Assembly (NCBI GenBank): GCA_964501265.1
Contig: CAZCSK010000018.1
Span: 1 to 43,188, forward strand
From: CAZCSK01 sp964501265
Lineage (GTDB): Bacteria > Actinomycetota > CADDZG01 > JAHWKV01
Direction: 5' to 3'
Length of the DNA stretch: 43,188 nucleotides
A program made the position numbers and the translations under genes. The notes under the pieces were generated by a model. That model was not told the DNA's origin. It saw only the letters and a list, made by a program, of their open reading frames with translations, and ran no database searches. Of this stretch, positions 23,759 through 32,996 are shown in pieces. Numbering within the stretch: position 1 is the first letter of the stretch; each line of letters opens with the position of its first letter.

Positions 23759-25041
23759 CAGTTTGTTCCGGCGCGACGCGCCATAACGACTGCCTGGAAG
23801 ACCCTTGCTAGAGAGACTCCTTCCATAACTTCAACGACCGGGCACCCGAGCGTAGAAGCGCGGTGGAGGGTCCCGGGGTCTGTGTCGTCCCACATGACGA
23901 GTACGACCAGCATGGTGGTGCCGCGACCCATAAGAATCCTGATTCGCTGAGCTACCTCTGGTGAAACGAATGGCGTGATGATGAGATTGTGCGAGGCGCG
24001 ATAGGGGTCGAACAGCAAGCGGTCCAGCGCAACATCGAGCCCTTGCTTCTCCCTCTTCACCTCAGCGAGCTTGTCAAGCAACGGGATGCGCTTCCCTTGG
24101 CCCCGGAACTGCCTTGCGAGTCGCCCGGAGTTCACGTCGAGGCTCACGGAGAATCCGTCTTTCAAATGTTTTTCTCCTAGAGATGCCGCAACCGATACCG
24201 CCTTCTCGAATGTCTCGGAAAGCTCTCCAGGGCTGTGTCCCTCGACCGAACTGTCTAAGTAAATGTTTACGCGGTCGGTAATGCCCTGCTCTGCTTCACG
24301 CACAAGGTACTTACCTGTCTTTGCAACCGCCCGCCAAACGATTCTCCTTGGATCATCTCCGGGCACGTAATCGCGCAAGCCGTAGAACTCGAACCCGGTA
24401 GGCCAAGGCTTCAACACCGGAGGACGGATCGGAGGGTCTTCCCACTCCCTCACCGTGATGCGATCCAGCGCTGGTTCAGTAACAGGATGAACGACGATCT
24501 TTACCGGTGGCGCAATCTGAGTTCTTCGCCGAGTCAATCCGAAGGGATCGGAGTACTCAGCCACCAACGGCCCGATCGTGTAAATGCCACGGAGCTTTGG
24601 CGAGAACCGATAGGTGTGCACAACCGTCTGTCCAACCGGTAGAGAAGGAACCGGGACCCGAACAGGCAGTCCGAGTTCCGCATCAAGGGATTCCTCCATG
24701 ATGATTGTGCGGATCGTCCGCTTGGCGATGAGCTCGACTTCAGCGTCGACGATCTGGCCAGGCTTAACTCGTGATGGAAGATCCGATCGTGTCGCCTCAA
24801 CACCGATGCGTCGGCGTCCGAGCAAGAAAGAAACCGCAAGGATGAGCAACATTCCGTACACCAGCAACGTCATTCCCCGGCTCTGGAGGATGCGAGCCAA
24901 GCCGAAACCCCACAGGGCTGCTACGAAGACCGCCATACCGGGATAGGTAAGCCCGAGCTTGCGCTCGACTAAGGCAATGAAGCTTCCGGCAGAGCCCGCG
25001 CGGGCTTTCCTGCGAAGAACGGTCTCTACAGCGCTTGCCAC
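23758..25041 (-). CDS. DUF58 domain protein
   Basis: 427 aa membrane-linked protein. Two hydrophobic segments lie near residues 33-75, then a beta-rich region, then the DUF58 core with the diagnostic YVPGDDPRRIVWRAVAKTGK and LVREAE near residues 225-250, leading into a vWA-like domain (VNIYLDSS). Proteins of this family almost always pair with a MoxR ATPase, as here. The stop overlaps the start of the next gene (TGATG), and it begins 26 bp after moxR. Probably an adaptor in MoxR-driven assembly of a membrane or surface complex. Confidence 0.92.
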   Translation of the reverse strand: MASAVETVLRRKARAGSAGSFIALVERKLGLTYPGMAVFVAALWGFGLARILQSRGMTLLVYGMLLILAVSFLLGRRRIGVEATRSDLPSRVKPGQIVDAEVELIAKRTIRTIIMEESLDAELGLPVRVPVPSLPVGQTVVHTYRFSPKLRGIYTIGPLVAEYSDPFGLTRRRTQIAPPVKIVVHPVTEPALDRITVREWEDPPIRPPVLKPWPTGFEFYGLRDYVPGDDPRRIVWRAVAKTGKYLVREAEQGITDRVNIYLDSSVEGHSPGELSETFEKAVSVAASLGEKHLKDGFSVSLDVNSGRLARQFRGQGKRIPLLDKLAEVKREKQGLDVALDRLLFDPYRASHNLIITPFVSPEVAQRIRILMGRGTTMLVVLVMWDDTDPGTLHRASTLGCPVVEVMEGVSLARVFQAVVMARRAGTN

Positions 25042-25067
25042 TTAGCCTCTCCTCGCGCTATTGCTCT

Positions 25068-26132
25068 TTAGCTTTCTTGGGCGACTTTTTTGGACTTTTT
25101 TTCGGACGCTGACGGCGGCTCGGACTGGGAGAGCCCGAGCGGTGCCTTTACTCGATGAATCAAACGATCGATGACCGCGTCAACCGTTTCCTCACGCAAC
25201 TGTGCCTCTGGAGAAAGCATGATGCGGTGACCAATCACAGGGCCGATCAGCATCTTCACGTCATCGGGCACCACGTCGTCGCGTCCCTGAGTTGCGGTCA
25301 TCACTCGCGCCGCTCGCATGAGCGCAAGAGAAGCACGCGCAGAAGCTCCCATTTGTAGGGCCGGCTCGGCTCTAGTCGCTTGAACGAGATCGGTGATGTA
25401 ATACATGACAGGTTCCGAGACGGTCACACCTTTAGCCCAATCGATCATTTCCACGACCTCGTGAAGCTCAACAACCGAACCCAAAGAATCGATCGCATCC
25501 TCTTGCTGATGCGACTTGAGCACTTCCACCTCTTGATCACGTCCGGTGTAACCCATCTTCAGCTTGATGAGAAAGCGATCCAGCTGGGCTTCCGGGAGCG
25601 GGAATGTTCCGGCGAGCTCGATCGGGTTCATCGTCGCCAGAACGAAGAATGGCTTCGGAAGTGGGTGAGTTACTCCGTCGTATGAAACCGTCCGTTCCTG
25701 CATTGCTTCCAGGAGGGCCGCCTGGGTCTTAGGGGTCGCTCGATTGATCTCGTCGACGAGATAAACATTCGTGAACACCGGTCCCTTCTTAAATATGAAA
25801 TCTCCGGTCTTTCGTTCCAAAACCGCTGACCCGGTGATGTCTGCAGGGAGGAGGTCAGGAGTACACTGCGTTCGAGTGCCAGCAGCGTTGATGGTTATCG
25901 CCATGGAGCGCGCAAGCATCGTTTTTCCGGTCCCCGGAAGGTCTTCGAACAGGACATGGCCGTTCGCCAGCATCGCCACTAGCGCGACGCGAACCACCTC
26001 TTCCTTCCCTTTGATCACCTTGTTGATGTTCGACACCATGAGGTCGAACCGCTCCGCGAACGAATCCGCGGTGAGTGCCGACTTCTTGGGGCGATGCTTT
26101 GCTCTTGTCTGACTCGGCATAGCTACTACCAC
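25068..26132 (-). CDS. MoxR-family AAA+ ATPase
   Basis: 354 aa cytosolic ATPase with chaperone-like roles in maturing protein complexes. Walker A is DLPGTGKT (residues 64-71), followed by the MoxR-specific RTQCTPDLLPADITGS. Walker B is VYLVDEINRA with TPKTQAALLEAMQE, then the LATMNPIE sensor and PEAQLDRFLIK arginine-finger segment. The GTG start at 26132 follows AGGAGGT by four bases. The in-frame ATG four codons later is an alternative. It lies 9 bp after the transporter fusion and starts the MoxR-DUF58-transglutaminase trio. Confidence 0.94.
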   Translation of the reverse strand: MVVAMPSQTRAKHRPKKSALTADSFAERFDLMVSNINKVIKGKEEVVRVALVAMLANGHVLFEDLPGTGKTMLARSMAITINAAGTRTQCTPDLLPADITGSAVLERKTGDFIFKKGPVFTNVYLVDEINRATPKTQAALLEAMQERTVSYDGVTHPLPKPFFVLATMNPIELAGTFPLPEAQLDRFLIKLKMGYTGRDQEVEVLKSHQQEDAIDSLGSVVELHEVVEMIDWAKGVTVSEPVMYYITDLVQATRAEPALQMGASARASLALMRAARVMTATQGRDDVVPDDVKMLIGPVIGHRIMLSPEAQLREETVDAVIDRLIHRVKAPLGLSQSEPPSASEKKSKKVAQES

Positions 26133-26141
26133 TCGTACCTC

Positions 26142-29100
26142 CTATCGATTCCTTTTCGTCGTTTTCGGCTTGCCATTCATCAGGGGTTCAACTTCCGGTT
26201 CACCAACTGCGGCTTCGACTCCCCCTGCCAACTCAGCGTCCAGTCGGATACCGGCAACTGCGTTGCTCATGCTTGATCCGGAACGCTGGATAACAGCATC
26301 CGAGGCAGCGAGATAGCTCTCGAGAACTCGAGGATGACTTCGGACTTCGTCCGGAGTGCCGGTCAAAACAACCCGTCCAAGGTCCATGGCTACGAGGCGG
26401 TCCGAAATCGAGGTAATTAGTGGGATGTCATGTTCAATCACAAGCATTCCCGCGCCGGTCTCCCTTACGATGCGAGACAAGGCTGGCCCGAGCGCTTCGA
26501 TTTCGGCTTGGGCCATACCGGTCGATGGCTCGTCAAGCAACAAAACTTTCGGCTCCGAGGCCACCATACAAGCCACCTCGACAGCGCGTCGCGTACCGGT
26601 CGAGATTTCACGAACAAACTTCGAAGCGTATGGACGTAAACCGAAGAGGTCGATGAGTCCATCAGTGCGGCTTTGAATAGTGCGCTCCCCCCGTCGTCCT
26701 TTTGGAGTCCAGAATGCGGCATGCAAAGGATTGGTTACTGCCCGTTTCTCCAGAGCGACCGCTACGTTCTCTCTGACCGTGAGAGTAGGGAAGAGGCGCG
26801 CGCTCTGGAATGATCTCCCGAGCCCGAGCCTCGCCCGGGCATCGGGGGCCAGATCTGCGAGATCCGTCTCTCCGAGAACAACACTTCCCGATGCGTCCTG
26901 ATGACCAGATATGACGTCGAAAAGCGTCGTCTTTCCAGCTCCATTGGGGCCGATGATCCCAACGATTTCACCGGCCGCAACGTCGAGAGAAACTTCGTCG
27001 AGCGCCCTAATCCCTCCAAAGGAAACCGAGACGTTCTGAACGTGCAGAAGAACTTCGCGCTCGCCATATTGCCTACGGGGGGGCCGAGACTTGGCGTAGG
27101 CAGCGCCGCCCATGAAGATCGATCGAACCAGATCCGGGCGCTGCAGCAGTGCGTCGGTGGGACCGTCGAATACGATCCTTCCCTTTTCCATGAAGACTGC
27201 GCGCTTGGCAATAGTGAGGGCAACATTCAGGGATTGCTCAACCAGCACAATCGTCGTGCCTTGCTTATGAATCCGATCAATAATCTGAAGCAACTGCTCG
27301 ACAACAGATGGCGCGAGTCCGAGCGAAAGCTCATCAATCATGAGCATCCTCGGTTTCATGAGAAATGTCTGACCCAGCGCCAGCATCTGCTGCTCTCCCC
27401 CCGAGAGCGAAGACGCAACTTGATCGAGACGATCTTTAAGAATGGGAAACAGATCCAGGACTTCTTCGGTGCGTTGCTTGACGGACTCCTCATCTGCCCG
27501 GTTGAGCCAACCCGCGGTTCGCAAGTTCTCCGCGACCGTCAGTTCTGGGAAGACCGCTTGGCCCCCAGGCATGAACACGATTCCCCGCGACGCGTTCTCG
27601 TGAGCGGGAGCATGGGTGACATCACGGCCATCGAGGAGAATCGCCCCATTGGCCGCGTGATGAACCCCCGCGATGGCCCTAAGAAGAGTGGACTTTCCTG
27701 CGCCGTTCGTGCCAAGCAGCGCGACGGTTTCACCTTCCTCGACATCGAAGTCGACGTTGAACAAGACCTCGATGCCGTCATAAGCGACGTCCAGATCACG
27801 GCAGACCAGCATCTTGTTGCGGCCTTCGGTGGCCGAACGCTCGACTTCCTCGGTCGCGATAGCCGCTGCCCGAGCGGCTCGGATGTCTTTCTCAACACTG
27901 CTTGCAGCGGAGATGGCGATGATCCCTCCGATCAGCTGGAAGGGCATAAACAGCAACAGAACTGTGGACAGGGGAAGGTCCTGAAAAGCAATCACCAAGA
28001 TTGATGCGACCGCGTTGACGGGATAATAGATCAGTGCGAAAACCTGCAAGCCCAGGCCCCTCACTCTTGCCGGAATGACCATGGTTCCCATCACGCTAGC
28101 GGCAAGTGCAGGAATAGCAGAAACATACGCAAGCATGATGTTGAAGGGCAGGAGGAACCATATGTTGGGAGCAATCAATGTTAGAGGAATGGAAAGCATT
28201 CCTACTATTCCGATCGCTCCCTGAAGAACCATTACTCGCGAAGGTCTGTGGACGAGCAGACGGTCGACGAACGCGGCTGACACCAGGATCGTAGGTAATG
28301 TCACGATCTGAGTGATGCTCAAGATCAGCGACCGTTGGAAAGGATTAAGCAAGAACTTCTCCGCGGTGTAGAAGCCCAGGACAGTTCCAACTGGCGAAGC
28401 GAGCGATGCCACCGCGGTGGAATAAAACTGGCGGCGCATAGTTCGGATGGCCCAGGCGGCGCGAAGGCTTTCCTGAAAGCTCATCGGCTCTTGTTCCTTC
28501 ATCGCCAAGGACGGAGACAGCCCAAGTTCGAGACGATCCATGGATCCGCGAACCGGCTCCTTAAGCAAGAACGTCAAAGCAGCCGCGCCGGTAGCGACGA
28601 GGCCGAGAATGAATAGGGCTGGACGCCAGTTGACCCGCAATACGACGTACCCGAGGATTGGAAGGACCGCAATACCGAAAAGCCTCGAGGCGGTAAGTCT
28701 GAAGGCAATAACACGCGCTCGAACGCGCGCCGGATAGTAATCAGCCATGAGCGGGAATACCGCCGCGTGATCCACGTTTCCGAACAAGCCAGTCACGCTC
28801 CGAGCCAATGTCATCTGCGTGTAGGTCGAAGTGAACGGAACGATGAGACTACCGAGCTGCGTCGTTATCGCACCGATTCGTACAAGCAGAACACGCTTTA
28901 CACGATCGGCGAGATATCCGGCCGGGATCCCACTTAGGTAAGCGACGAACTGGTTCAACTGCCCTACGAGCAGTAAAACTCCAATACTCACACCGAATTC
29001 CGCGCGAAGCTCGGGCCCAATGATCCCGAGAACGGCATCATCCAGACCTCCGAGAAGACCCCCTACCGTGAAAACCAGAATGGGGATTTTGGGGCCCTGG

Positions 29101-29378
29101 ATACCCCGGGGATCCAGGTCCTTGATTAACCCCCAGAGCTGTGTGGGCCAAGGCACCTTCGGGCCCTTTTCCCCAATCTTTCCGACCAACGGCTCGTCGG
29201 GAACGGACTGCCCACCCTGTCGCGGCGTGGGTACAAGAGTGCGGGGCCGAACCTGCTCTGCGACTGACCCCTCTGCGCCCTCCCCTAAAATAGGTGGGAG
29301 TTCGGCGATGTCGGAGACAGTGACCTTGTCGGTCACAGGAGTCTCCTCGTCTGATGCCTTCCCTATAACGTCAGCCAC
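26142..29378 (-). CDS. MFS-LivF-LivG triple fusion transporter protein
   Basis: 1078 aa. Residues 1-95 are a polar N-terminus. About 95-500 form an MFS-type 12-helix permease (GNVDHAAVFPLMADYYPARVR loop). About 525-750 is a LivF-like ABC ATPase (Walker A GTNGAGKST near 559, signature LSGGEQQ, Walker B LMIDELSLGLAP). About 775-1020 is a LivG-like ATPase (Walker A GPNGAGKTT near 813, Walker B VLLLDEPSTGM). The LivG half has ISTGTRR where LSGGQ is usual, so one composite ATP site is degenerate. It overlaps the LivH-LivM gene by 8 bp. It should energise that permease. Why an MFS carrier is covalently attached is not known to me; it may add a second route or a regulatory membrane anchor. Confidence 0.92.
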   Translation of the reverse strand: MADVIGKASDEETPVTDKVTVSDIAELPPILGEGAEGSVAEQVRPRTLVPTPRQGGQSVPDEPLVGKIGEKGPKVPWPTQLWGLIKDLDPRGIQGPKIPILVFTVGGLLGGLDDAVLGIIGPELRAEFGVSIGVLLLVGQLNQFVAYLSGIPAGYLADRVKRVLLVRIGAITTQLGSLIVPFTSTYTQMTLARSVTGLFGNVDHAAVFPLMADYYPARVRARVIAFRLTASRLFGIAVLPILGYVVLRVNWRPALFILGLVATGAAALTFLLKEPVRGSMDRLELGLSPSLAMKEQEPMSFQESLRAAWAIRTMRRQFYSTAVASLASPVGTVLGFYTAEKFLLNPFQRSLILSITQIVTLPTILVSAAFVDRLLVHRPSRVMVLQGAIGIVGMLSIPLTLIAPNIWFLLPFNIMLAYVSAIPALAASVMGTMVIPARVRGLGLQVFALIYYPVNAVASILVIAFQDLPLSTVLLLFMPFQLIGGIIAISAASSVEKDIRAARAAAIATEEVERSATEGRNKMLVCRDLDVAYDGIEVLFNVDFDVEEGETVALLGTNGAGKSTLLRAIAGVHHAANGAILLDGRDVTHAPAHENASRGIVFMPGGQAVFPELTVAENLRTAGWLNRADEESVKQRTEEVLDLFPILKDRLDQVASSLSGGEQQMLALGQTFLMKPRMLMIDELSLGLAPSVVEQLLQIIDRIHKQGTTIVLVEQSLNVALTIAKRAVFMEKGRIVFDGPTDALLQRPDLVRSIFMGGAAYAKSRPPRRQYGEREVLLHVQNVSVSFGGIRALDEVSLDVAAGEIVGIIGPNGAGKTTLFDVISGHQDASGSVVLGETDLADLAPDARARLGLGRSFQSARLFPTLTVRENVAVALEKRAVTNPLHAAFWTPKGRRGERTIQSRTDGLIDLFGLRPYASKFVREISTGTRRAVEVACMVASEPKVLLLDEPSTGMAQAEIEALGPALSRIVRETGAGMLVIEHDIPLITSISDRLVAMDLGRVVLTGTPDEVRSHPRVLESYLAASDAVIQRSGSSMSNAVAGIRLDAELAGGVEAAVGEPEVEPLMNGKPKTTKRNR

Positions 29379-31734
29379 TGGATTCCTCCGCTTTATTCAG
29401 TGCGGACGCGAGCTTCTCGGCAGCTTGGGCCTGAAGCCCCGCCACGGTTACGACTTCGCTTCTTCTTATCCACTCCATCTCCTCATCCGTCACTTGTCCA
29501 AAATGAGCGAGGGCCCACTGTTTGGGCGGCTCGTACCGCGTGGGTACGAATACCTGACCGCCACCCGGCCGAATCTTTTCAGTCATCGGGGCGCGACGCG
29601 TCGACGTCAAAACATCCTCAATGAGAGTTGGTACGACAATTCGATACCTCACGGCCACGCGCCTTAGCAAGGTATCCCGAATGTCCTGCATCACTAGTGT
29701 TAGACCCCCCGGTGCAATAAAAAGAAGCATTAGCCCTCCTGCTCCCGCTGTCAGCAGCGCGAGTTCCTGGACTGGAGATAGCGCGATGAGCGCCCAGAAC
29801 GCAAACCCAAGGGCAGGGCCGCTGACTCCACCAAGCCCACCGATCACTGCATAGGAGAAAATGATCAGGCTCTGGAACGGAGCAAAGGATGCCGCGTCTA
29901 CGCCGTTTTGGTGGTAAGCGAAGAGTCCGCCTGCAAATGCAGCGACGAATCCCGACATCGCGAACGCCGTGAGACGGATTCTTACGAGGTTTATTCCGAA
30001 CGACTGGGTCGCGGCCTCGTTATCCCGAGCGGCGATCAACGCCCTACCGGTCCGGCTTCGCCTAATACCTTGAACGGCCATTGTTATCCCGAAAGCGATG
30101 ACCAGAAGGAAGTAGTACATCGTCCTCTGATCATCTAGATTCATACCGAATATCGAGGGGCGCTCGATTGAGGCGGGGAGGAGTTTGCCTAGAAACCTGT
30201 CCCCAACAAAGACTGCTGACACAGATAGAGAGAGCGCCAGCGTGCTTACGGCAAGATGAAGCCCCCGAAGCTTCAGTGCTGGCAACCCAATGACTACCGC
30301 GACAAAGGCCCCCGCTATGCCACCCAAGATGAGCGATAAGAAAAACGGGAGTTGCGTGACCGCGACCACCCAGGCGCCAATCGCAGCAAAGGCGAACTGG
30401 CCAAGGCTGATCTGTCCGGCCCACCCTGTCAGCATCAGAAGAGAGACCCCGACCAGGTAATAGATGACGAAGACGCCTGCGAGGTTCGTCTGGCTCGGCG
30501 ATAACAACCACGGGAGGGAAAGCAGGGAGAGAGTGACGAGGATGATGGCGTTCCGTACCCATCTACGCACCACTCCGAGGCTTCGCAACTCATCGGGAAT
30601 CGGGCGAAGCTCTCTTGTTCCTCTCCAAGTCTGTCCGCCCTCGCGCTCAGCCCTGCTGACCTTGACTCGTTGCAACAACAGCAGGCCCCCGATCAAAAGG
30701 ACAAGCATTCCGTCGAGATAGGCGGTGGTACCAAAAGACCACAACATCCCATGCTGAAGGCTGGCGAGGACGACCGCTGCTAGCGCGGCCATCGGGAGAC
30801 TAACGAACCTTGCGATTACGCCGACGGTCAGGATTTGGAGAAGGCCGGGAACGCTACTCTCTCCCCCGCCGGCTCCGGATGTGAATGACTGGAGAATCGC
30901 TGCTGCCCCGGACAGAACACCGGCGATCATCCAGATACGGCCGGTCACCGCAAAGGTGTCGACCCCTAATGTGGCGGCGCGCTCCGGGCTTTCTGCGGCA
31001 GCCCTGATCGCGGTGCCCGTTGTGCTTTTCCGGAGATAAACCCCGATCAGGAAGACCGCGACAACGGCGAGGACGACCGTAAGGATGTCTCCCGTTCTGA
31101 ACGGTGCAGAATCGATGTTGATCGAGAACTCAAACGGCGGAGCAGCAGCCTGGCCGGCCGCCTGCCCGCCCTGCTCCCGTTGCGACTGAGGAAAGAAATA
31201 GGGATTCACTCTGTCGGGAAGCTGCGAAAGGAACTGAGCGAGAAATATCGTGCTGATCGTCAACAACAGGCGGGGAGCATTCGCGAATCGCCTAACGATC
31301 AGCTGGTACGCGAGATAGGAAGTACCGATTGAGACTGCCATCCCGACAATCATGGCAATCGAGAAATTGATGATCTCCAAAGTTTGACTTGGACGGGGCT
31401 CCACACATGGCGGGCAAACGAGGCCCAGACCCCGAAGGAGAAGCTTGCCATTCACCAGGCCCGTATAGAAGGCAGCGCCCAACGCTCCGAGCTGCACCTG
31501 GGCAAAGTTGATGAATTTGTTGATCCGGAAAATCAGGATCACGCCAATTGCATGCAGGATCAAACCTGCTGCTGACACAACGGCCAGGGCGTATATGCCA
31601 CCTGGGACTTTGGGTCTAAAGAAAGGAACGACCGTGAACATCAGAGCGAGGGCCGCAATTTCATTGCGGTACTTGAGGTTGCTGAACATCTCCGCCAGCT
31701 TTCCTCGTGATGCGCCCACCCCGATGGTACTCAT
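29371..31734 (-). CDS. LivH-LivM fused branched-chain amino acid-type ABC permease
   Basis: 787 aa from the ATG at 31734. An in-frame start at 31764 would add 10 residues. The first half (about 30-340) is LivH-like with GVILIFRINKFINFAQVQLG and the LRKSTTGTAIRAAAESPERA EAA-type loop. The second half (about 390-690) is LivM-like with LTGWAGQISLGQFAFAAIGA and the RSRTGRALIAARDNEAATQS loop. These cytoplasmic loops bind the ATPases. A soluble tail of about 100 residues (EKIRPGGGQVFVPTRYEPPK) follows. It imports small amphipathic solutes such as branched-chain amino acids or related acids. It is translationally coupled to the ATPase fusion by an 8-bp overlap. Confidence 0.93.
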   Translation of the reverse strand: MSTIGVGASRGKLAEMFSNLKYRNEIAALALMFTVVPFFRPKVPGGIYALAVVSAAGLILHAIGVILIFRINKFINFAQVQLGALGAAFYTGLVNGKLLLRGLGLVCPPCVEPRPSQTLEIINFSIAMIVGMAVSIGTSYLAYQLIVRRFANAPRLLLTISTIFLAQFLSQLPDRVNPYFFPQSQREQGGQAAGQAAAPPFEFSINIDSAPFRTGDILTVVLAVVAVFLIGVYLRKSTTGTAIRAAAESPERAATLGVDTFAVTGRIWMIAGVLSGAAAILQSFTSGAGGGESSVPGLLQILTVGVIARFVSLPMAALAAVVLASLQHGMLWSFGTTAYLDGMLVLLIGGLLLLQRVKVSRAEREGGQTWRGTRELRPIPDELRSLGVVRRWVRNAIILVTLSLLSLPWLLSPSQTNLAGVFVIYYLVGVSLLMLTGWAGQISLGQFAFAAIGAWVVAVTQLPFFLSLILGGIAGAFVAVVIGLPALKLRGLHLAVSTLALSLSVSAVFVGDRFLGKLLPASIERPSIFGMNLDDQRTMYYFLLVIAFGITMAVQGIRRSRTGRALIAARDNEAATQSFGINLVRIRLTAFAMSGFVAAFAGGLFAYHQNGVDAASFAPFQSLIIFSYAVIGGLGGVSGPALGFAFWALIALSPVQELALLTAGAGGLMLLFIAPGGLTLVMQDIRDTLLRRVAVRYRIVVPTLIEDVLTSTRRAPMTEKIRPGGGQVFVPTRYEPPKQWALAHFGQVTDEEMEWIRRSEVVTVAGLQAQAAEKLASALNKAEESSG

Positions 31735-31767
31735 CCGCCTAATCCCCCTCGTACCCCAACGCACTTC

Positions 31768-31995
31768 CTATCGTGAGTCAACGGCTTTCAATCTTGCTTG
31801 ACGGATCGCCGAAGCATGCGAGGCGATCGCGACGGCCCCCGAGAGTCCCAACACATAAAGTTCGAAAGGAGTGGAACGCGGGGAGAACTGAACGGCAACG
31901 ATGAGTACAACGAGGGCGAGTAACTCGTTGCGATAGCGCCTATGGAGCAGGCCAGGTGGCAGCTTGCCAAACGTCCTTTCGAGGGCTTCGGTCAT
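31768..31995 (-). CDS. Mini membrane protein resembling the LivH N-terminus
   Basis: 75 aa with two hydrophobic segments. LPPGLLHRRYRNELLALVVL parallels the fusion protein's LAEMFSNLKYRNEIAALALM, and the following helix also matches in position, so it looks like a partial copy of the LivH-LivM N-terminus that stops before the permease core. It ends 3 bp before the longer possible start (31764) of the permease gene. It may be a leader-like membrane subunit or a truncated duplication retained for coupling. No known small-protein family is recognised. Confidence 0.65.
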   Translation of the reverse strand: MTEALERTFGKLPPGLLHRRYRNELLALVVLIVAVQFSPRSTPFELYVLGLSGAVAIASHASAIRQARLKAVDSR

Positions 31996-32073
31996 ATCAT
32001 CGACTCCGCCGAGGATGGGAAATGACGGGCAGCATCAATTCCCCCCGCGTCCACATCTCTAGGTCATGGAATG

Positions 32074-32811
32074 TCAATAGGTGCTTGCTATTTTGGTCGA
32101 TTGGACTGCATCACTGGACAAATGAGCATTTTGGACTGCATCACTGGACAAAAGAGCATTAAGGACCATCGCTTGGGATGAGTGAGCTTGATCGACCGCC
32201 GCCTCCCGAGCCTTTTCAGGATCGCCAAGCTTGATAGCCTCGACAACCGCCTTGTGCTCGTGGACGATTTCCTCTGCCCTTTCACTCATTGCCAGTCCCA
32301 GGTGGAACACACGCTCGAGCTGCTCCAACACGTTTTTTAGCATTTCGGCCAATCGCTGATTACCGGAGAGGCGCGCGATGGTGACGTGGAAGATCGTATT
32401 GGCCGACAAGAACCGCACAATGCTCTCTTTGTCGCTCGGGTCATAGGGGATCTCGCCGAGCTCGTCTAGCGTCCTCAGGTCATCCGCGCTGATCGATGCG
32501 CCTGCCGCCAAAGCTGCCACCTCTCCCTCGAGTAGGAGCCGCACCTGCAGAAGTTCTCGGGCGTCCTTGAGGGTCACCGAAGCGACCCGGTAGCCGGATC
32601 GCGGGACCACTTCTACTAGAGCTTCCTGCCTTAGCCGGCTGAGCGCTTCTCGAATCGTGGTCTTGGAGACCCCCAATTCGGCAGCAAGGTCCCCTTCGGT
32701 GAAGTGGTGGCCCGGGGGCATCCGAAGCTCGAGGATACGACGCTTGAGATCAACAAAGGCCTCCTCACTTCTGGTGGACTCGGCAGGGACAACCTTCAGG
32801 ACATTGGCCAT
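32074..32811 (-). CDS. GntR family transcriptional regulator (FCD type), probable operon regulator
   Basis: 245 aa. Winged helix-turn-helix at about residues 15-80 (DLAAELGVSKTTIREALSRL), FCD ligand domain at about 85-220 (FHVTIARLSGNQRLAEML, HEHKAVVEAI). It is the first gene of the long minus-strand run and probably controls the transport locus and itself. FCD regulators usually bind small organic acids or sugars acids. The extreme C-terminus carries a 10-residue tandem duplication (SSDAVQ twice) from a 30-bp DNA repeat. It is related to, but clearly different from, the regulator at 4680. Confidence 0.92.
   Translation of the reverse strand: MANVLKVVPAESTRSEEAFVDLKRRILELRMPPGHHFTEGDLAAELGVSKTTIREALSRLRQEALVEVVPRSGYRVASVTLKDARELLQVRLLLEGEVAALAAGASISADDLRTLDELGEIPYDPSDKESIVRFLSANTIFHVTIARLSGNQRLAEMLKNVLEQLERVFHLGLAMSERAEEIVHEHKAVVEAIKLGDPEKAREAAVDQAHSSQAMVLNALLSSDAVQNAHLSSDAVQSTKIASTY
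32101..32160. repeat. 30-bp tandem duplication at the 3' end of the GntR gene
   Basis: Two adjacent 30-bp units (32101-32130 and 32131-32160) differ at one base. They encode a repeated decapeptide at the regulator C-terminus and keep the frame. A recent in-frame slippage event. Confidence 0.95.
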
Positions 32812-32843
32812 ACGAACTCCGATCTGAAGAGCTTACGAACCTA

Positions 32844-32901
32844 TGACTAGTCACTATAGCTAGTTCAGCTGGCATTCTAATTAGAAAATCTGACCTGTCA
32901 A
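32844..32901 (-). promoter_or_regulatory. Promoter and palindromic operator of the array operon
   Basis: On the minus strand TTGACA (32896-32901), 16 bp, TAGAAT (32874-32879). Downstream of the -10, around the expected +14 to +23, lies the perfect palindrome TGACTAGTCA (32844-32853), nested with ACTAG ... CTAGT. A palindrome just past the start site suits autorepression by the adjacent GntR protein. No other comparably good promoter was seen in the 24 kb of minus-strand genes that follow. Confidence 0.55.
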
Positions 32902-32996
32902 GAAGAAGTTTTGAACCTCTCAACACTGCCGATTAGGCTGCCGAGCGGTGGGATCCCCAGACCTTGAATCGCGAAAGCAAGCTCCCCCGCACGTGC

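Noticed and set aside
26901..28004. 367-aa plus-strand gene
   Set aside because: It is antisense to the LivF/LivG domains, whose motifs are clear. A shadow frame.
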